Positions 50,478 to 58,999 of a DNA stretch of 64,000 nucleotides are shown here, one piece after another. Location: contig NC_019966.1 in assembly GCF_000328565.1 (NCBI RefSeq), positions 5,642,001 to 5,706,000 of the forward strand, in the 5' to 3' direction. How positions within the stretch are numbered: the stretch's first letter is position 1; each line of letters begins with the position of its first letter. Position numbers and translations under genes: made by a program. The notes beneath the pieces are model-generated. The model was given only the letters and a program-made list of their open reading frames with translations, had not been told where the DNA came from and did not search any database. The DNA is from Mycobacterium sp. JS623. Its GTDB lineage: Bacteria; Actinomycetota; Actinomycetes; Mycobacteriales; Mycobacteriaceae.

Positions 50478-51398
50478 TCATTCTCCTTGACCCATGAGGG
50501 CCATTGCTGAGAAATTCCGTTCGGGATCACGGTCAGCAAAGTATTTCCGCAACGTTTCCGACAGCTCCGAAGGGTCCCATGCCTCGGAATCCGCACTAAA
50601 GCGGTGCTCGGCCGTTGGCGCCGCAACGAGCGTCACCGTAGGTCCGTAGACGATGAACAGTTGTCCGTTCACATCTCGCGACGCGGGCGACGCGAGGAAC
50701 CGCACCAGGTTCACCACGTGCTCGGGCGACAGCGGGTCGATCTGGCCATCGGCCAGTTCGGGTGAATCGCCGAAGACGTCGGCGGTCATCGCGGTGCGGG
50801 CGCGGGGGGCGATGGCATTCGCCCGCACCCCGTAGCGCTCCAATGCACGCGCTGCGGTCAGCGTCAGCGCGGTGATACCGGCCTTGGCGGCGCCATAGTT
50901 CGCCTGGCCGACGGGCCCTGCCAGGCCCGCCTCCGACGAGGTGTTGATGATGCGGCCGTAAACCTGTCCGTCGTTTTCCTTGGCCTTGGCCCGCCAGTAG
51001 GTGGCGGCGTTGCGGGTCAACAGGAAGTGGCCGCGCAGATGTACGGCGATCACCGCATCCCAGTCCTCGTCGGACATGTTGAACAGCATGCGGTCACGGG
51101 TGATCCCCGCGTTGTTCACGACGATGCCGAGTCCACCAAGACCATCGGCGGTCTCCACCAATTCATCGGCGGTCGAGCGCTCGCTGATGTCGCCCGCGAC
51201 CGCGACGGCCTTGGAGCCGGCAGTGGCGATCTCGTCAATGACGTCGGAGCGGTCCAGCGCACCCGCGATGTCGTTGACGACGATCGTCGCGCCCGCTCGA
51301 GCAAGCCCGATGGCTTCGGCGCGCCCCAGCCCTGCGGCCGCACCCGTCACCACCGCGACCAGTCCGGACAGATCGGTCGCGTCGTTCTGCGGAGTCAC
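50478..51398 (-). CDS. hsd4A: Hsd4A-type SDR, steroid side-chain dehydrogenase
   Basis: A 306-residue SDR in the exact position of M. tuberculosis Rv3502c, between the mce4 operon and fdxD. It has VVTGAAAGLGRAEA, NNAGITRDRM, the catalytic NTSSEAG segment and the Tyr/Lys pair YGAAK. Hsd4A homologues are reported to act in side-chain shortening and on the 17-hydroxyl in other actinobacteria. GTG 51398 is 13 bases after the fdxD stop, so both share a transcript and are controlled by the KstR site at 51669. Confidence 0.85.
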   Translation of the reverse strand: MTPQNDATDLSGLVAVVTGAAAGLGRAEAIGLARAGATIVVNDIAGALDRSDVIDEIATAGSKAVAVAGDISERSTADELVETADGLGGLGIVVNNAGITRDRMLFNMSDEDWDAVIAVHLRGHFLLTRNAATYWRAKAKENDGQVYGRIINTSSEAGLAGPVGQANYGAAKAGITALTLTAARALERYGVRANAIAPRARTAMTADVFGDSPELADGQIDPLSPEHVVNLVRFLASPASRDVNGQLFIVYGPTVTLVAAPTAEHRFSADSEAWDPSELSETLRKYFADRDPERNFSAMALMGQGE

Positions 51399-51411
51399 TT
51401 TATGAATACCT

Positions 51412-51603
51412 CTAGTCTCTGCGGATCAGGGCAGCTCGTGGGCACTCGGCGATCGATTGTTCGGCCAGGTCCTCCTGGTCCGCCGGTACCGGGTCGGCCT
51501 TCACGACGGCGTAATCCTCGTCGTCGAGATCGAACAGGTCGGGGGCAATTCCGACGCAAACGGCATTGCCCTCGCAGCGGTCACGGTCCACTTCCACTCG
51601 CAT
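51412..51603 (-). CDS. fdxD: 3Fe-4S-type ferredoxin FdxD
   Basis: A 63-residue ferredoxin. ATG 51603 has GAGGAGG upstream. The cluster ligands are CEGNAVC and the CP motif in AECPRAA; the central Cys is replaced by Ala/Val in the usual CxxxxxC spacing, giving three ligands for a 3Fe-4S cluster. It is the Rv3503c homologue and could give electrons to P450s such as CYP142 and CYP125 or to KstD-like enzymes. It lies divergent to fadE26. Confidence 0.9.
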   Translation of the reverse strand: MRVEVDRDRCEGNAVCVGIAPDLFDLDDEDYAVVKADPVPADQEDLAEQSIAECPRAALIRRD

Positions 51604-51668
51604 GACAAACCTCCTCGTGGTCAGCGCTGCTGTGAGCACCAGTGTGGCACCGGCCTGGACCCCAAGAC

Positions 51669-51682
51669 TAGAACGTGTTACA
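51669..51682. promoter_or_regulatory. KstR-type operator TAGAACGTGTTACA between fdxD and fadE26
   Basis: An exact match to TnnAACnnGTTnnA in the divergent gap, 66 bases from the fdxD start and 68 from the fadE26 start. The same 14 bases recur at 60664-60677. Confidence 0.7.
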
Positions 51683-51749
51683 ACCGGGGGTGAGAGCGGG
51701 CCACATGACGGCTTTCTTAATACACCAGAAGTACCCAAGACGTGAGGAC

Positions 51750-52940
51750 ATGGCGATGCGGATCGGCTACACCCCGGAGCAGGAGGAGTTGCGCCGCGAA
51801 CTGCGGTCCTACTTCACCAAACTCATGACGCCAGAACGTGCCGAGGCGTTGTCCGCGGGTGACGGCGGCGAGATGGGGCGCGGCAACGTCTACCGCGAGA
51901 CGGTCCAGCAGATGGGCAAGGACGGCTGGCTCACTCTGAACTGGCCCAAGGAGTACGGCGGCCAGGAGCGCGCGCCGATGGAGAGCCTGATCTTCAACGA
52001 CGAGGCCGCGATCGCCAACGTGCCGGTGCCGTTCCTGACCATCAACAGCGTCGCCCCGACGATCATGCATTTCGGCAGCGACGAGCAGAAGAAGTTCTTT
52101 CTGCCGAAGATCGCAGCCGGTGAACTGCACTTCTCGATCGGTTACTCCGAGCCCGGCGCGGGCACCGACCTCGCGGCGCTGCGCACCACCGCGGTGCGCG
52201 ACGGCGACGACTACATCATCAACGGTCAGAAGATGTGGACCAGCCTGATCGCATACGCCGACTACGTATGGCTGGCCGTGCGCACGAACCCCGAGGCCAA
52301 GAAGCACCACGGTATTTCGATGCTGATCGTGCCGACCACCGCTGAGGGCTTCTCCTGGACACCGGTGCACACCATGGCCGGGGTCGACACCAGCGCCACC
52401 TATTACCAGGATGTCCGCGTCCCCGTCACGAGCCTGGTCGGCGAGGAGAACGCGGGCTGGAAGCTGGTCACCAACCAGCTCAACCACGAGCGGGTCGCAC
52501 TCGTTTCTGCGCAGCCGATCTTCATGGCGCTCAACGGTGTTCGCGAATGGGCACAGAACACCAAGGACATCCACGGCAACCGGCTGATCGACTCCGAGTG
52601 GGTGCAGCTGAACCTGGCCCGCGTGCACGCCAAGGCCGAGGTGCTCAAGCTGATCAACTGGGAGCTCGCGTCCTCCGAAGAAGCCGCACCGTCTCCCGCA
52701 GACGCATCAGCGGCCAAGGTGTACGGCACCGAACTGGCCACCGAGGCGTACCGCCTGCTGATGGAGGTGCTCGGCACGGCGGGCACGCTTCGCACGAACT
52801 CCCCCGGTGCGCTGCTGCGCGGGCGTGTCGAGCGCATGCATCGCAGCTGCCTGATTTTGACGTTCGGCGGCGGCACCAATGAGATTCAGCGCGACATCAT
52901 CGGCATGGTCGCGCTCGGACTGCCCCGGGTCAATCGGTAA
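51750..52940 (+). CDS. fadE26: Acyl-CoA dehydrogenase FadE26 (ChsE4)
   Basis: A 396-residue acyl-CoA dehydrogenase subunit. ATG 51750 follows GAGGAC; ATG 51756 begins the family motif MRIGYTPEQEELRRELRSYF. FAD-binding motif FSIGYSEPGAGTDLA and substrate segment TFGGGTNEIQRDIIG are present. From memory, FadE26 and FadE27 form the alpha2beta2 ChsE4-ChsE5 enzyme that oxidises C27 steroid-CoA thioesters in the first round of cholesterol side-chain breakdown. FadE27 starts eight bases downstream. The gene is KstR-controlled by the site at 51669. Confidence 0.95.
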   Translation: MAMRIGYTPEQEELRRELRSYFTKLMTPERAEALSAGDGGEMGRGNVYRETVQQMGKDGWLTLNWPKEYGGQERAPMESLIFNDEAAIANVPVPFLTINSVAPTIMHFGSDEQKKFFLPKIAAGELHFSIGYSEPGAGTDLAALRTTAVRDGDDYIINGQKMWTSLIAYADYVWLAVRTNPEAKKHHGISMLIVPTTAEGFSWTPVHTMAGVDTSATYYQDVRVPVTSLVGEENAGWKLVTNQLNHERVALVSAQPIFMALNGVREWAQNTKDIHGNRLIDSEWVQLNLARVHAKAEVLKLINWELASSEEAAPSPADASAAKVYGTELATEAYRLLMEVLGTAGTLRTNSPGALLRGRVERMHRSCLILTFGGGTNEIQRDIIGMVALGLPRVNR

Positions 52941-52948
52941 GGAACATC

Positions 52949-54040
52949 ATGGATTTCAAGACGACGGAAGCCGCGGACGATCTGGGCGGTCTGGCCCGCA
53001 CCATCACCGACGCGGTCTGCACCAATGAACATCAGCGTGAGCTGGACAAGCTCGACGAGCGCTTCGATCGTGACCTGTGGGGCAAACTGATCGAGGCCGA
53101 CATCCTGTCAGCCGCCGCGCCGGAGTCATTGGGCGGCGGCGGTTTTGGCGTGCTGGAGCAGGTGGCCGTACTGGAGGCGCTGGGCCGGCAACTCTCAGCA
53201 GTGCCGTATCTGGATTCGGTGGTGCTCGGCGCGGGCGCCCTGGCGAAGTTCGGCACCGACGCGCTGCAGCAGGAGTGGGCGACCCCGGCTGTCAACGGGG
53301 AGAAGATCATCGCCGTCGCGCTGGACGGCGAGATGGGCGATGGCCCGGTCCGGGCGACAGCAGCCGGCGCTGGCTATCGGTTGACGGGCTCGCGTACGCA
53401 GGTTGCCTTTGGACCAGTCGCCGACGCGTTTCTCGTCCCGGCCGAAACCGATTCGGGCACCAAGGTTTTCCTGATCGGCAAGGACGATGCGGGCGTGACG
53501 GTGACGAGCCTGGACACCACCGGTCTCGGCAGCGTCGGCCACCTCGAACTGCACGGTGTCGAGACCGATCGCATCGTCGGCGGCGAGGAAGTCGTTGGGT
53601 GGCTGACCACCCACGGCGCTCTGGGCCGCAGCGCGTATCAGCTCGGCGTGCTCGACCGGGCGTTAGAGCTCACTGCGTCCTACGCCCGGGAGCGCGAGCA
53701 GTTCGACCGGCCGATCGGCAGCTTTCAGGCCGTGTCGTCGCGGCTGGCCGATGACTACATCAACGTGAAGGCGCTGCGGCTGACGGTTACCCAGGCGGCC
53801 TGGCGACTGTCCGAGGATCTGCCCGCGGATGTCGACGTGAATACCGCTGCGTTCTGGGCGGCCGAAGCCGGTCACCGCGTGGCCCACACCACCGTGCACG
53901 TTCACGGCGGCGTTGGAATCGACCTCGACCACCCCGTCCACCGGTACTTCCTGGCGGCCAAGCAGACCGAGTTCGCGGTCGGCAGCGCCACCGGGCAGCT
54001 GCTGCGCATTGGCCGTGAATTGGCCGACACCCCCGCTTAG
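52949..54040 (+). CDS. fadE27: Acyl-CoA dehydrogenase FadE27 (ChsE5)
   Basis: A 363-residue partner subunit. Compared with ordinary acyl-CoA dehydrogenases it is shorter and keeps the fold (ILSAAAPESLGGGGFGVLEQ, HTTVHVHGGVGIDLDHPVHR) while the FAD-site motifs are reduced, as is typical of the non-binding subunit in these heteromers. The partner provides the remaining site. Order and spacing match Rv3504-Rv3505. A 108-base gap with a 58-bp hairpin repeat follows. Confidence 0.95.
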   Translation: MDFKTTEAADDLGGLARTITDAVCTNEHQRELDKLDERFDRDLWGKLIEADILSAAAPESLGGGGFGVLEQVAVLEALGRQLSAVPYLDSVVLGAGALAKFGTDALQQEWATPAVNGEKIIAVALDGEMGDGPVRATAAGAGYRLTGSRTQVAFGPVADAFLVPAETDSGTKVFLIGKDDAGVTVTSLDTTGLGSVGHLELHGVETDRIVGGEEVVGWLTTHGALGRSAYQLGVLDRALELTASYAREREQFDRPIGSFQAVSSRLADDYINVKALRLTVTQAAWRLSEDLPADVDVNTAAFWAAEAGHRVAHTTVHVHGGVGIDLDHPVHRYFLAAKQTEFAVGSATGQLLRIGRELADTPA

Positions 54041-54055
54041 TGGACTCATCGGCCC

Positions 54056-54113
54056 GCGAAACTGTAGTTAGCGAGGAAAAGTGCGAGTAGCTAACACGGT
54101 AACTACAGTCTCG
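54056..54113 (+). repeat. 58-bp hairpin element, copy A
   Basis: It begins GCGAAACTG and ends TCTCG. Inner arms ACTGTAGTTA (54061-54070) and TAACTACAGT (54100-54109) are perfectly complementary. The centre carries GTGCGAGTA. It shares the ends, the length and the centre with copies B and C. It lies between fadE27 and fadD17. Confidence 0.65.
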
Positions 54114-54148
54114 ATGACGGTCGCCGTGGGGCAGGTGGCGGCGGCGAC

Positions 54149-55648
54149 GTGACCCTGCCGACCGTCACCGGCCTGCTGGCACCGCTGATCGAGGTCGACG
54201 ATCGCGGCGTCTACTTCGAGGACGGCTTCACCGGCTGGCGTGACCACATCGCCCACGGTGCCGCGGTCGCTGCGGCTTTGAAGGCGCGCCTCGATCCGGA
54301 CCAGCCGCCGCACGTCGGTGTGTTGCTGCAGAACACCCCATTCTTCTCGGCGGTGCTCGTCGCCGCGGCGCTGACGGGCATTGTGCCGGTGGGGCTGAAT
54401 CCGGTGCGGCGGGGTGCCGCCCTGGCCCGCGACGTTACCCACGCGGATTGCCAAGTGGTACTGGCTGATTCGGTGTCGGCGACGGGTCTCGATGTCGACT
54501 ACATCGATGTCGATTCGCCGGAGTGGGCGGCCGAGGTTGCCGGGTACCGGGACACCCCCGTCGTCGCATACGACGCTCAGCCGAGCGACTTGTTCATGCT
54601 TATCTACACCTCGGGCACCAGCGGTGAACCCAAGGCAGTCAAGTGCAGCACGGGCAAGGTCGCGATCGCGGGTGTCACGATGACGCAGCGCTTCTCGCTT
54701 GGGCCTGACGACGTCTGCTACGTAGCGATGCCGTTGTTTCATTCAAACGCGGTGCTGGTCGGTTGGGCGGTGGCGATCGCGTGTGGCGGTTCGCTCGTGT
54801 TGCGGCGCAAGTTTTCTGCCTCGCAGTTCATCCCCGATGTCCGCCGCTACGGCGCGACGTATGCGAATTACGTCGGCAAGCCGTTGTCGTATGTGCTCGC
54901 CACCCCGGAGCACCCCGACGATGCGGATAACCCGCTGCGCGCCGTCTACGGCAATGAGGGTGCGCCTGCCGATGTGGAGCGGTTCGCCAAGCGGTTCAAC
55001 ACGGTGGTGATGGACGGCTTCGGGTCGACGGAGGGCGGCATCGCCATCGGCCGCACACCCGACACCCCGCCCGGCGCACTTGGCCCGCTACCGCCTGGCA
55101 CCGAGATCGTCGATGTCCAGACCGGTGAGTTGTGCCCGCCCGGTGTGACCGGTGAACTGGTAAACATCTCGGACGCAGGACGTTTCGAGGGTTACTACAA
55201 CGACCCCGATGCCGAGACCGAGCGGATGCGCGGAGGGATGTACCACAGCGGCGACCTGGCGTACCGCGACGAGAACGGGTACGCATACTTCGCGGGCAGG
55301 CTGGGCGATTGGATGCGCGTCGACGGCGAAAACCTCGGGTCGGCGCCGATCGAGCGGGTGCTGCTGCGCCACCCTGACGTGGTCGAGGTGGCGGTGTATG
55401 GCATCCCTGCTCCAGACGTCGGTGATCAGGTGATGGCGGCGGCGGTGCTCACCGAGGGCGCCGAGTTCGACGCGGAGAAATTCGCGGCGTTTTTGGCCGA
55501 GCAGCCAGATCTCGGGCCCAAGCAATGGCCGTCGTTCGTACGCGTCGGAGCACAGCTGCCGCGGACCGAGACGTTCAAGGTGATCAAGCGGCAGCTGCAG
55601 GCTGAGGGCACCGACTGCGCCGACCCGGTGTATCGGATCAACCGCTGA
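54149..55648 (+). CDS. fadD17: Acyl-CoA synthetase FadD17
   Basis: A 499-residue ANL-superfamily ligase. GTG 54149. Adenylation motifs: the P-loop YTSGTSGEPKAVKCST, DGFGSTEGG, YHSGDLAYRDENGYAYFAGR and the C-terminal catalytic-Lys region PRTETFKVIKRQL. It is homologous to Rv3506, a CoA ligase of the cholesterol locus whose substrate is probably a steroid side-chain acid. It is linked to FadE26-27 but separated from FadE27 by a hairpin repeat that may reduce read-through. The 58-bp copy B follows it. Confidence 0.9.
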   Translation: MTLPTVTGLLAPLIEVDDRGVYFEDGFTGWRDHIAHGAAVAAALKARLDPDQPPHVGVLLQNTPFFSAVLVAAALTGIVPVGLNPVRRGAALARDVTHADCQVVLADSVSATGLDVDYIDVDSPEWAAEVAGYRDTPVVAYDAQPSDLFMLIYTSGTSGEPKAVKCSTGKVAIAGVTMTQRFSLGPDDVCYVAMPLFHSNAVLVGWAVAIACGGSLVLRRKFSASQFIPDVRRYGATYANYVGKPLSYVLATPEHPDDADNPLRAVYGNEGAPADVERFAKRFNTVVMDGFGSTEGGIAIGRTPDTPPGALGPLPPGTEIVDVQTGELCPPGVTGELVNISDAGRFEGYYNDPDAETERMRGGMYHSGDLAYRDENGYAYFAGRLGDWMRVDGENLGSAPIERVLLRHPDVVEVAVYGIPAPDVGDQVMAAAVLTEGAEFDAEKFAAFLAEQPDLGPKQWPSFVRVGAQLPRTETFKVIKRQLQAEGTDCADPVYRINR

Positions 55649-55662
55649 TAGCGCGGTGCGTC

Positions 55663-55720
55663 GCGAAACTGCAGTTATTGAGTGGAACTTCGAGTGCGCC
55701 GCGCCATAAGTGCAATCTCG
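55663..55720 (+). repeat. 58-bp hairpin element, copy B
   Basis: It begins GCGAAACTG, ends TCTCG and has CGAGTGCG in the centre. The arms GCAGTTAT and ATAAGTGC pair with one mismatch, and the outer GTCGCGA/TCGCGAC flanks extend the stem. It lies between fadD17 and the AraC-type gene. A partial copy of the end (CCGCAGTTTCGCGG) follows at 55728-55741. Confidence 0.6.
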
Positions 55721-55767
55721 CGACCTTCCCGCAGTTTCGCGGCTCCGCTGTTGTCGTGACGCGGCGG

Positions 55768-55773
55768 TAGCCT
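55768..55773 (+). promoter_or_regulatory. -10 box TAGCCT for a leaderless AraC-type gene
   Basis: TAGCCT (TAnnnT) is seven bases upstream of GTG 55781. Confidence 0.4.
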
Positions 55774-55780
55774 GGCGATC

Positions 55781-56497
55781 GTGGGCTACCGCGAGTTTTC
55801 GCCACCGGCCGCGCTGCGCGACCTGGTCGAATGCGCATGGGTGGTGGACGGCCGGCCCGAGGCAGTGCGGGTCCTTCCCGACGGCTGCATGGACTTGATG
55901 CGCATGGACGGCCGGATCATCGTGGCCGGGCCTGACACCAGCGCTTCAGTCCACCCACGTAACGGAGAACCGTTCGTGGGCTTGCGTTTTCATCCCGGAG
56001 TGCTGCCCCGTCTGCTCGGAGTTCCTGCCTCAGAACTGCGCAACCAACGCGTTGTGTTGTCCGAGTTGCGAACGACGCCGGGCCATCGTTCGTTGGTGGA
56101 ATTGGCGGCTTCATTCGCATCCGACGTGCCCCGGCCGGAGACCGCACCCTGGTCGCTGTCGCTACTGGACCACGTAACCAACAGGCTTGCAGCGGGTTCG
56201 GCCGTCACCGATGTGGCGCGCGAAATCGGTTGGTCAAGCCGAACCATGCAGCGGCAGTGTGCGGCGATCTACGGCTACGGCCCAGCGATGCTGCGCCGAA
56301 TCCTGCGGTTCCGGCGAGCCGTGCGACTGCTGGGCGATGGGCTGCCCTACGTAGAGGTGGCCGCCCGCGCTGGGTATGCGGATCAGCCGCACCTGCACCG
56401 CGAGGTCCGCGAACTGGCCGGGCTGCCGTTGCGTCAGGTTTCGAGCGACGCAAACAGGTCTACCCAGTTGCCGTCGGGATCCGCCACTGTCGCATAG
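55781..56497 (+). CDS. AraC-family transcriptional regulator
   Basis: A 238-residue regulator. The N-terminal half is a DUF6597-like effector domain (YREFSPPAALRDLVECAWVV, VLPDGCMDLM, FVGLRFHPGVLP). The C-terminal half is the AraC double helix-turn-helix (VTDVAREIGWSSRTMQRQCA and YVEVAARAGYADQPHLHREV). Start GTG 55781 is favoured by a leaderless -10 box. Its 3' end overlaps the convergent VOC gene by 64 bases. Regulators of this type often lie beside the enzyme they control, so the VOC gene is the likely target. Confidence 0.85.
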   Translation: MGYREFSPPAALRDLVECAWVVDGRPEAVRVLPDGCMDLMRMDGRIIVAGPDTSASVHPRNGEPFVGLRFHPGVLPRLLGVPASELRNQRVVLSELRTTPGHRSLVELAASFASDVPRPETAPWSLSLLDHVTNRLAAGSAVTDVAREIGWSSRTMQRQCAAIYGYGPAMLRRILRFRRAVRLLGDGLPYVEVAARAGYADQPHLHREVRELAGLPLRQVSSDANRSTQLPSGSATVA

Positions 56498-56835
56498 CGC
56501 TGGCCCCACGGCGCGTTGTAGGGCTTGAGCGGACCGGCATGGCCTGTGGCCGTGACCTTCTCGAACAAGGCGTCGACTTGCGCAGGCGAGCCCATCCCGA
56601 GGGCCAATGCCACTCGGCCGTCCGGCTGCCTCGCTGGCGGCGCCCATCCCGGATGCATGCGGGCGATCTCCTCATCGGTGTCGAACGACAACGTATTGCC
56701 GCCGGGCAGTTCGACCGCGACGTGTGGTCCGTCCGAGTCGGGAATCGGCAGGCCGAGCAGTCGATAGAAATCCAGGGATCGTGATAACTCGTGTGCGAAG
56801 ATCTGGAAAACAGCAGATGTCAGACGAATATCCAT
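56434..56835 (-). CDS. VOC-family (glyoxalase-like) protein
   Basis: A 133-residue protein of two beta-alpha-beta-beta-beta modules (FQIFAHELSRSLDFYRLLG, NTLSFDTDEE, then VALALGMGS and ATVADPDGNWVDLFA). The metal ligands of a glyoxalase-type site are only partly recognisable, so it may be an enzyme or a binding protein. The overlap with the AraC gene (56434-56497) is on opposite strands. Start ATG 56835. Confidence 0.8.
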   Translation of the reverse strand: MDIRLTSAVFQIFAHELSRSLDFYRLLGLPIPDSDGPHVAVELPGGNTLSFDTDEEIARMHPGWAPPARQPDGRVALALGMGSPAQVDALFEKVTATGHAGPLKPYNAPWGQRYATVADPDGNWVDLFASLET

Positions 56836-56938
56836 GACGGCAACGCTAAATCGGCGCTGCGAACACTGTCGTGAACAAATCGGACATGTACCGTATCGAA
56901 TCCGCCTACCCTTGCTGAGATTCGAGCAACGGTGGATT

Positions 56939-56952
56939 GAGTAGATCTACTC
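56939..56952. promoter_or_regulatory. 14-bp palindrome GAGTAGATCTACTC
   Basis: A perfect palindrome in the 221-base divergent gap between the VOC gene and the lipoprotein gene; TGTATAAG follows and may be a -10 region for the lipoprotein. A candidate operator. Confidence 0.4.
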
Positions 56953-57056
56953 TGCCTGTATAAGTGCGGTTTTGCAATACGCTTCGCTACGGCATATCCG
57001 CCGAATCCGTTTGCCGCCACGGCAACCGGCGAGCACAGACTGACAGGAGTTGATTA

Positions 57057-57776
57057 GTGAAACGCACAGCAATCACTGGGGCTACGGCGATGGCGGCGGC
57101 GCTCGCGATTGTGCTGTCCGGTTGCGGCTCTGACACCAAGACTGCACCCAGTACATCCACCTCGACGAAGACGTCCACCAGCACATCGACGAGCGCCAAG
57201 GCCGCTCCTTCGTCCAAGCCCAAGGTGGCTCCGCGCGATGAGAACGCCAAGGGACCGAACCCGACGATCGCCAGCTATATCGCGGAGAACAACATTCAGG
57301 AGACGCCGGTCAAGCGCGGGGATCCCGGCTCGCCCACCATCGATCTGCCGATTCCCGACGGCTGGGAGCCCGCCGGTGCGGACACTCCCGATTGGGCCTA
57401 CGGCGCAATCGTTTACACCGGCCCGGATGCCGGTGACTACACGCCGAGCCTCGTCGCGCTGGTCTCGAAACTGACCGGCAACGTCGACCCGCAGAAGATC
57501 ATCGACCTGGCGCCGGGTGAGCTCAACAACCTGCCCGGGTGGAAGCCGATGAACGAGGGCGAGACGAGCACCCTTGGCGAGTATCCGGCCTACCAGCTCG
57601 GTGGCACCTGGACCCAGGACGGCCAGACGAAGATCGTCGCGCAGAAGACGGTCGTGATCCCCGGCAGCGACGGGCTTTACGTCCTGCAGCTCAACGCCGA
57701 CGGCCTCGAGGACCAGAAGGAAATCATCGGCGCGGCAACAGATGTGATCGATACGGACACGAAGATCACGCCGTAG
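57057..57776 (+). CDS. LpqN/LpqT-family lipoprotein
   Basis: A 239-residue lipoprotein: lipobox VLSGCGS near residue 23, a Ser/Thr/Lys linker of about 40 residues, then the LpqN/LpqT domain (PTIASYIAENNIQETPV, LPIPDGWEPAGADTPDWAYG, LPGWKPMNEGETSTLGEYPA). LpqN-type proteins bind cell-envelope lipids or proteins and take part in envelope assembly or sensing. GTG 57057. The gene is followed eight bases later by the 58-bp copy C, a probable terminator. Confidence 0.85.
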   Translation: MKRTAITGATAMAAALAIVLSGCGSDTKTAPSTSTSTKTSTSTSTSAKAAPSSKPKVAPRDENAKGPNPTIASYIAENNIQETPVKRGDPGSPTIDLPIPDGWEPAGADTPDWAYGAIVYTGPDAGDYTPSLVALVSKLTGNVDPQKIIDLAPGELNNLPGWKPMNEGETSTLGEYPAYQLGGTWTQDGQTKIVAQKTVVIPGSDGLYVLQLNADGLEDQKEIIGAATDVIDTDTKITP

Positions 57777-57783
57777 CTGTCGT

Positions 57784-57841
57784 CGAGATGCACGTTTTGC
57801 AGACGTTTACTCGCACTCTGTCTGCAAAACGTGCATTTCGC
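57784..57841 (-). repeat. 58-bp hairpin element, copy C, likely bidirectional terminator
   Basis: On the minus strand it begins GCGAAATGC, ends TCTCG and has AGTGCGAGTA in the centre, like copies A and B. Its arms (57788-57804 and 57820-57836) are perfectly complementary over 17 bases, with a 15-base loop. It lies between two convergent genes. Confidence 0.7.
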
Positions 57842-57848
57842 GGCTTGG

Positions 57849-58970
57849 CTAGCTTTCCCTAATCCCGTCGAGGCGTCGGGTGGCGTCCTCGAACCCCTGG
57901 ACCAACTCCGCGATGATGTCGGCGACGGGACGAATCTCGTTCATTCGCCCGACAATCTGGCCGACCGGCATCGCGACAGTGTCGGGATTGTCCGAATCGT
58001 TCATCCGCTGATGGGCCTCACTGACGAGGATGTTCTGCAGCGGCATCGGCAACGGCTCCGGTGCATCGGGTTCATCCCACGCGTCGGTCCACCGGGTCTT
58101 GAGCAACCGCGCGGGCTTGCCTGTGTAGATGCGGCGGCGGACGGTGTCGCTGGAGTTGGCGCGCAGCAGCGCTTCCTGAATGGTGGACACTCCGCCCGGC
58201 TTGCGGTGGCCGAGGTCGTACTCCGCCGACGTCAGAAACGCCGAGCCCATCCAGACACCCTGTGCGCCAAGGGCCAACGCGGCGGCCACCTGCCTGCCGG
58301 TGCCGATGCCTCCGGCCGCCAGCACCGGCGCCTTGCCGTCGAGTGCGTCGACGATCTCCGGCCACAACACCATCGACCCGATTTCGCCGGTGTGCCCACC
58401 GGCCTCATGGCCCTGCGCGACGACGATGTCGACACCGTTCTCCACATGGCGCTGCGCATGTTTGGCGCTGCCGGCCAGCGCGGCCACCGGAACACCGGCC
58501 TCATGAGCCTGGTCGATGACGTCCTTAGGCGGTGAGCCAAGCGCGTTGGCGATCAGTTTGATCGGATGCTTCAGCGCCACCTCGACGTGCGACCGTGCCA
58601 CCGAGTGCAGCCAGCCGAGCACGCCCTCGTTGCGCTCCCCCTCGTCCGGTAGCGGTGGAACACCAAGATCGGCAAGGGTTTTGGCGACGAAGTCGCGATG
58701 GCTTTGCGGGATGAGCTTGTCGATGTCGACCGCTGAGCCTTCTTGCGGCACCTTGGCGGGCATGACGATGTCCACGCCGTACGGCTTGCCGTCGGTGTTC
58801 TCGTCCATCCAGCACAGCACGTTCTCGAGGTCCTCGGCGTCGTTGAACCGCACACACCCGAGCACGCCAAGCCCACCGGCCTTACTGACCGCGGCGGCAA
58901 CCTTCTCCGATGGCGTGAAGACGAAGATCGGATAGTCGATGCCGAAGCGGTCACACAGCTCGGTGCGCAT
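57849..58970 (-). CDS. Nitronate monooxygenase / flavin-dependent oxidoreductase family
   Basis: A 373-residue FMN-dependent TIM-barrel protein of the 2-nitropropane dioxygenase family. Motifs: GIDYPIFVFTPSEKVAAAVSKAGGLG split as GIDYPIFVFTPSEK and AAAVSKAGGLG, VVAQGHEAGGHTGEIGSM with the catalytic His, and VLAAGGIGTGRQVAAALALG at the phosphate site. Some members degrade alkyl nitronates; others in this family are enoyl reductases or have unknown substrates. It precedes fadD19 in order on the opposite-running side, sharing its strand, and may belong to the fadD19 transcript (29 bases apart). Confidence 0.8.
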   Translation of the reverse strand: MRTELCDRFGIDYPIFVFTPSEKVAAAVSKAGGLGVLGCVRFNDAEDLENVLCWMDENTDGKPYGVDIVMPAKVPQEGSAVDIDKLIPQSHRDFVAKTLADLGVPPLPDEGERNEGVLGWLHSVARSHVEVALKHPIKLIANALGSPPKDVIDQAHEAGVPVAALAGSAKHAQRHVENGVDIVVAQGHEAGGHTGEIGSMVLWPEIVDALDGKAPVLAAGGIGTGRQVAAALALGAQGVWMGSAFLTSAEYDLGHRKPGGVSTIQEALLRANSSDTVRRRIYTGKPARLLKTRWTDAWDEPDAPEPLPMPLQNILVSEAHQRMNDSDNPDTVAMPVGQIVGRMNEIRPVADIIAELVQGFEDATRRLDGIRES

Positions 58971-58999
58971 CTAACTCTCCCGTCGCTTCGCACGCCCCA

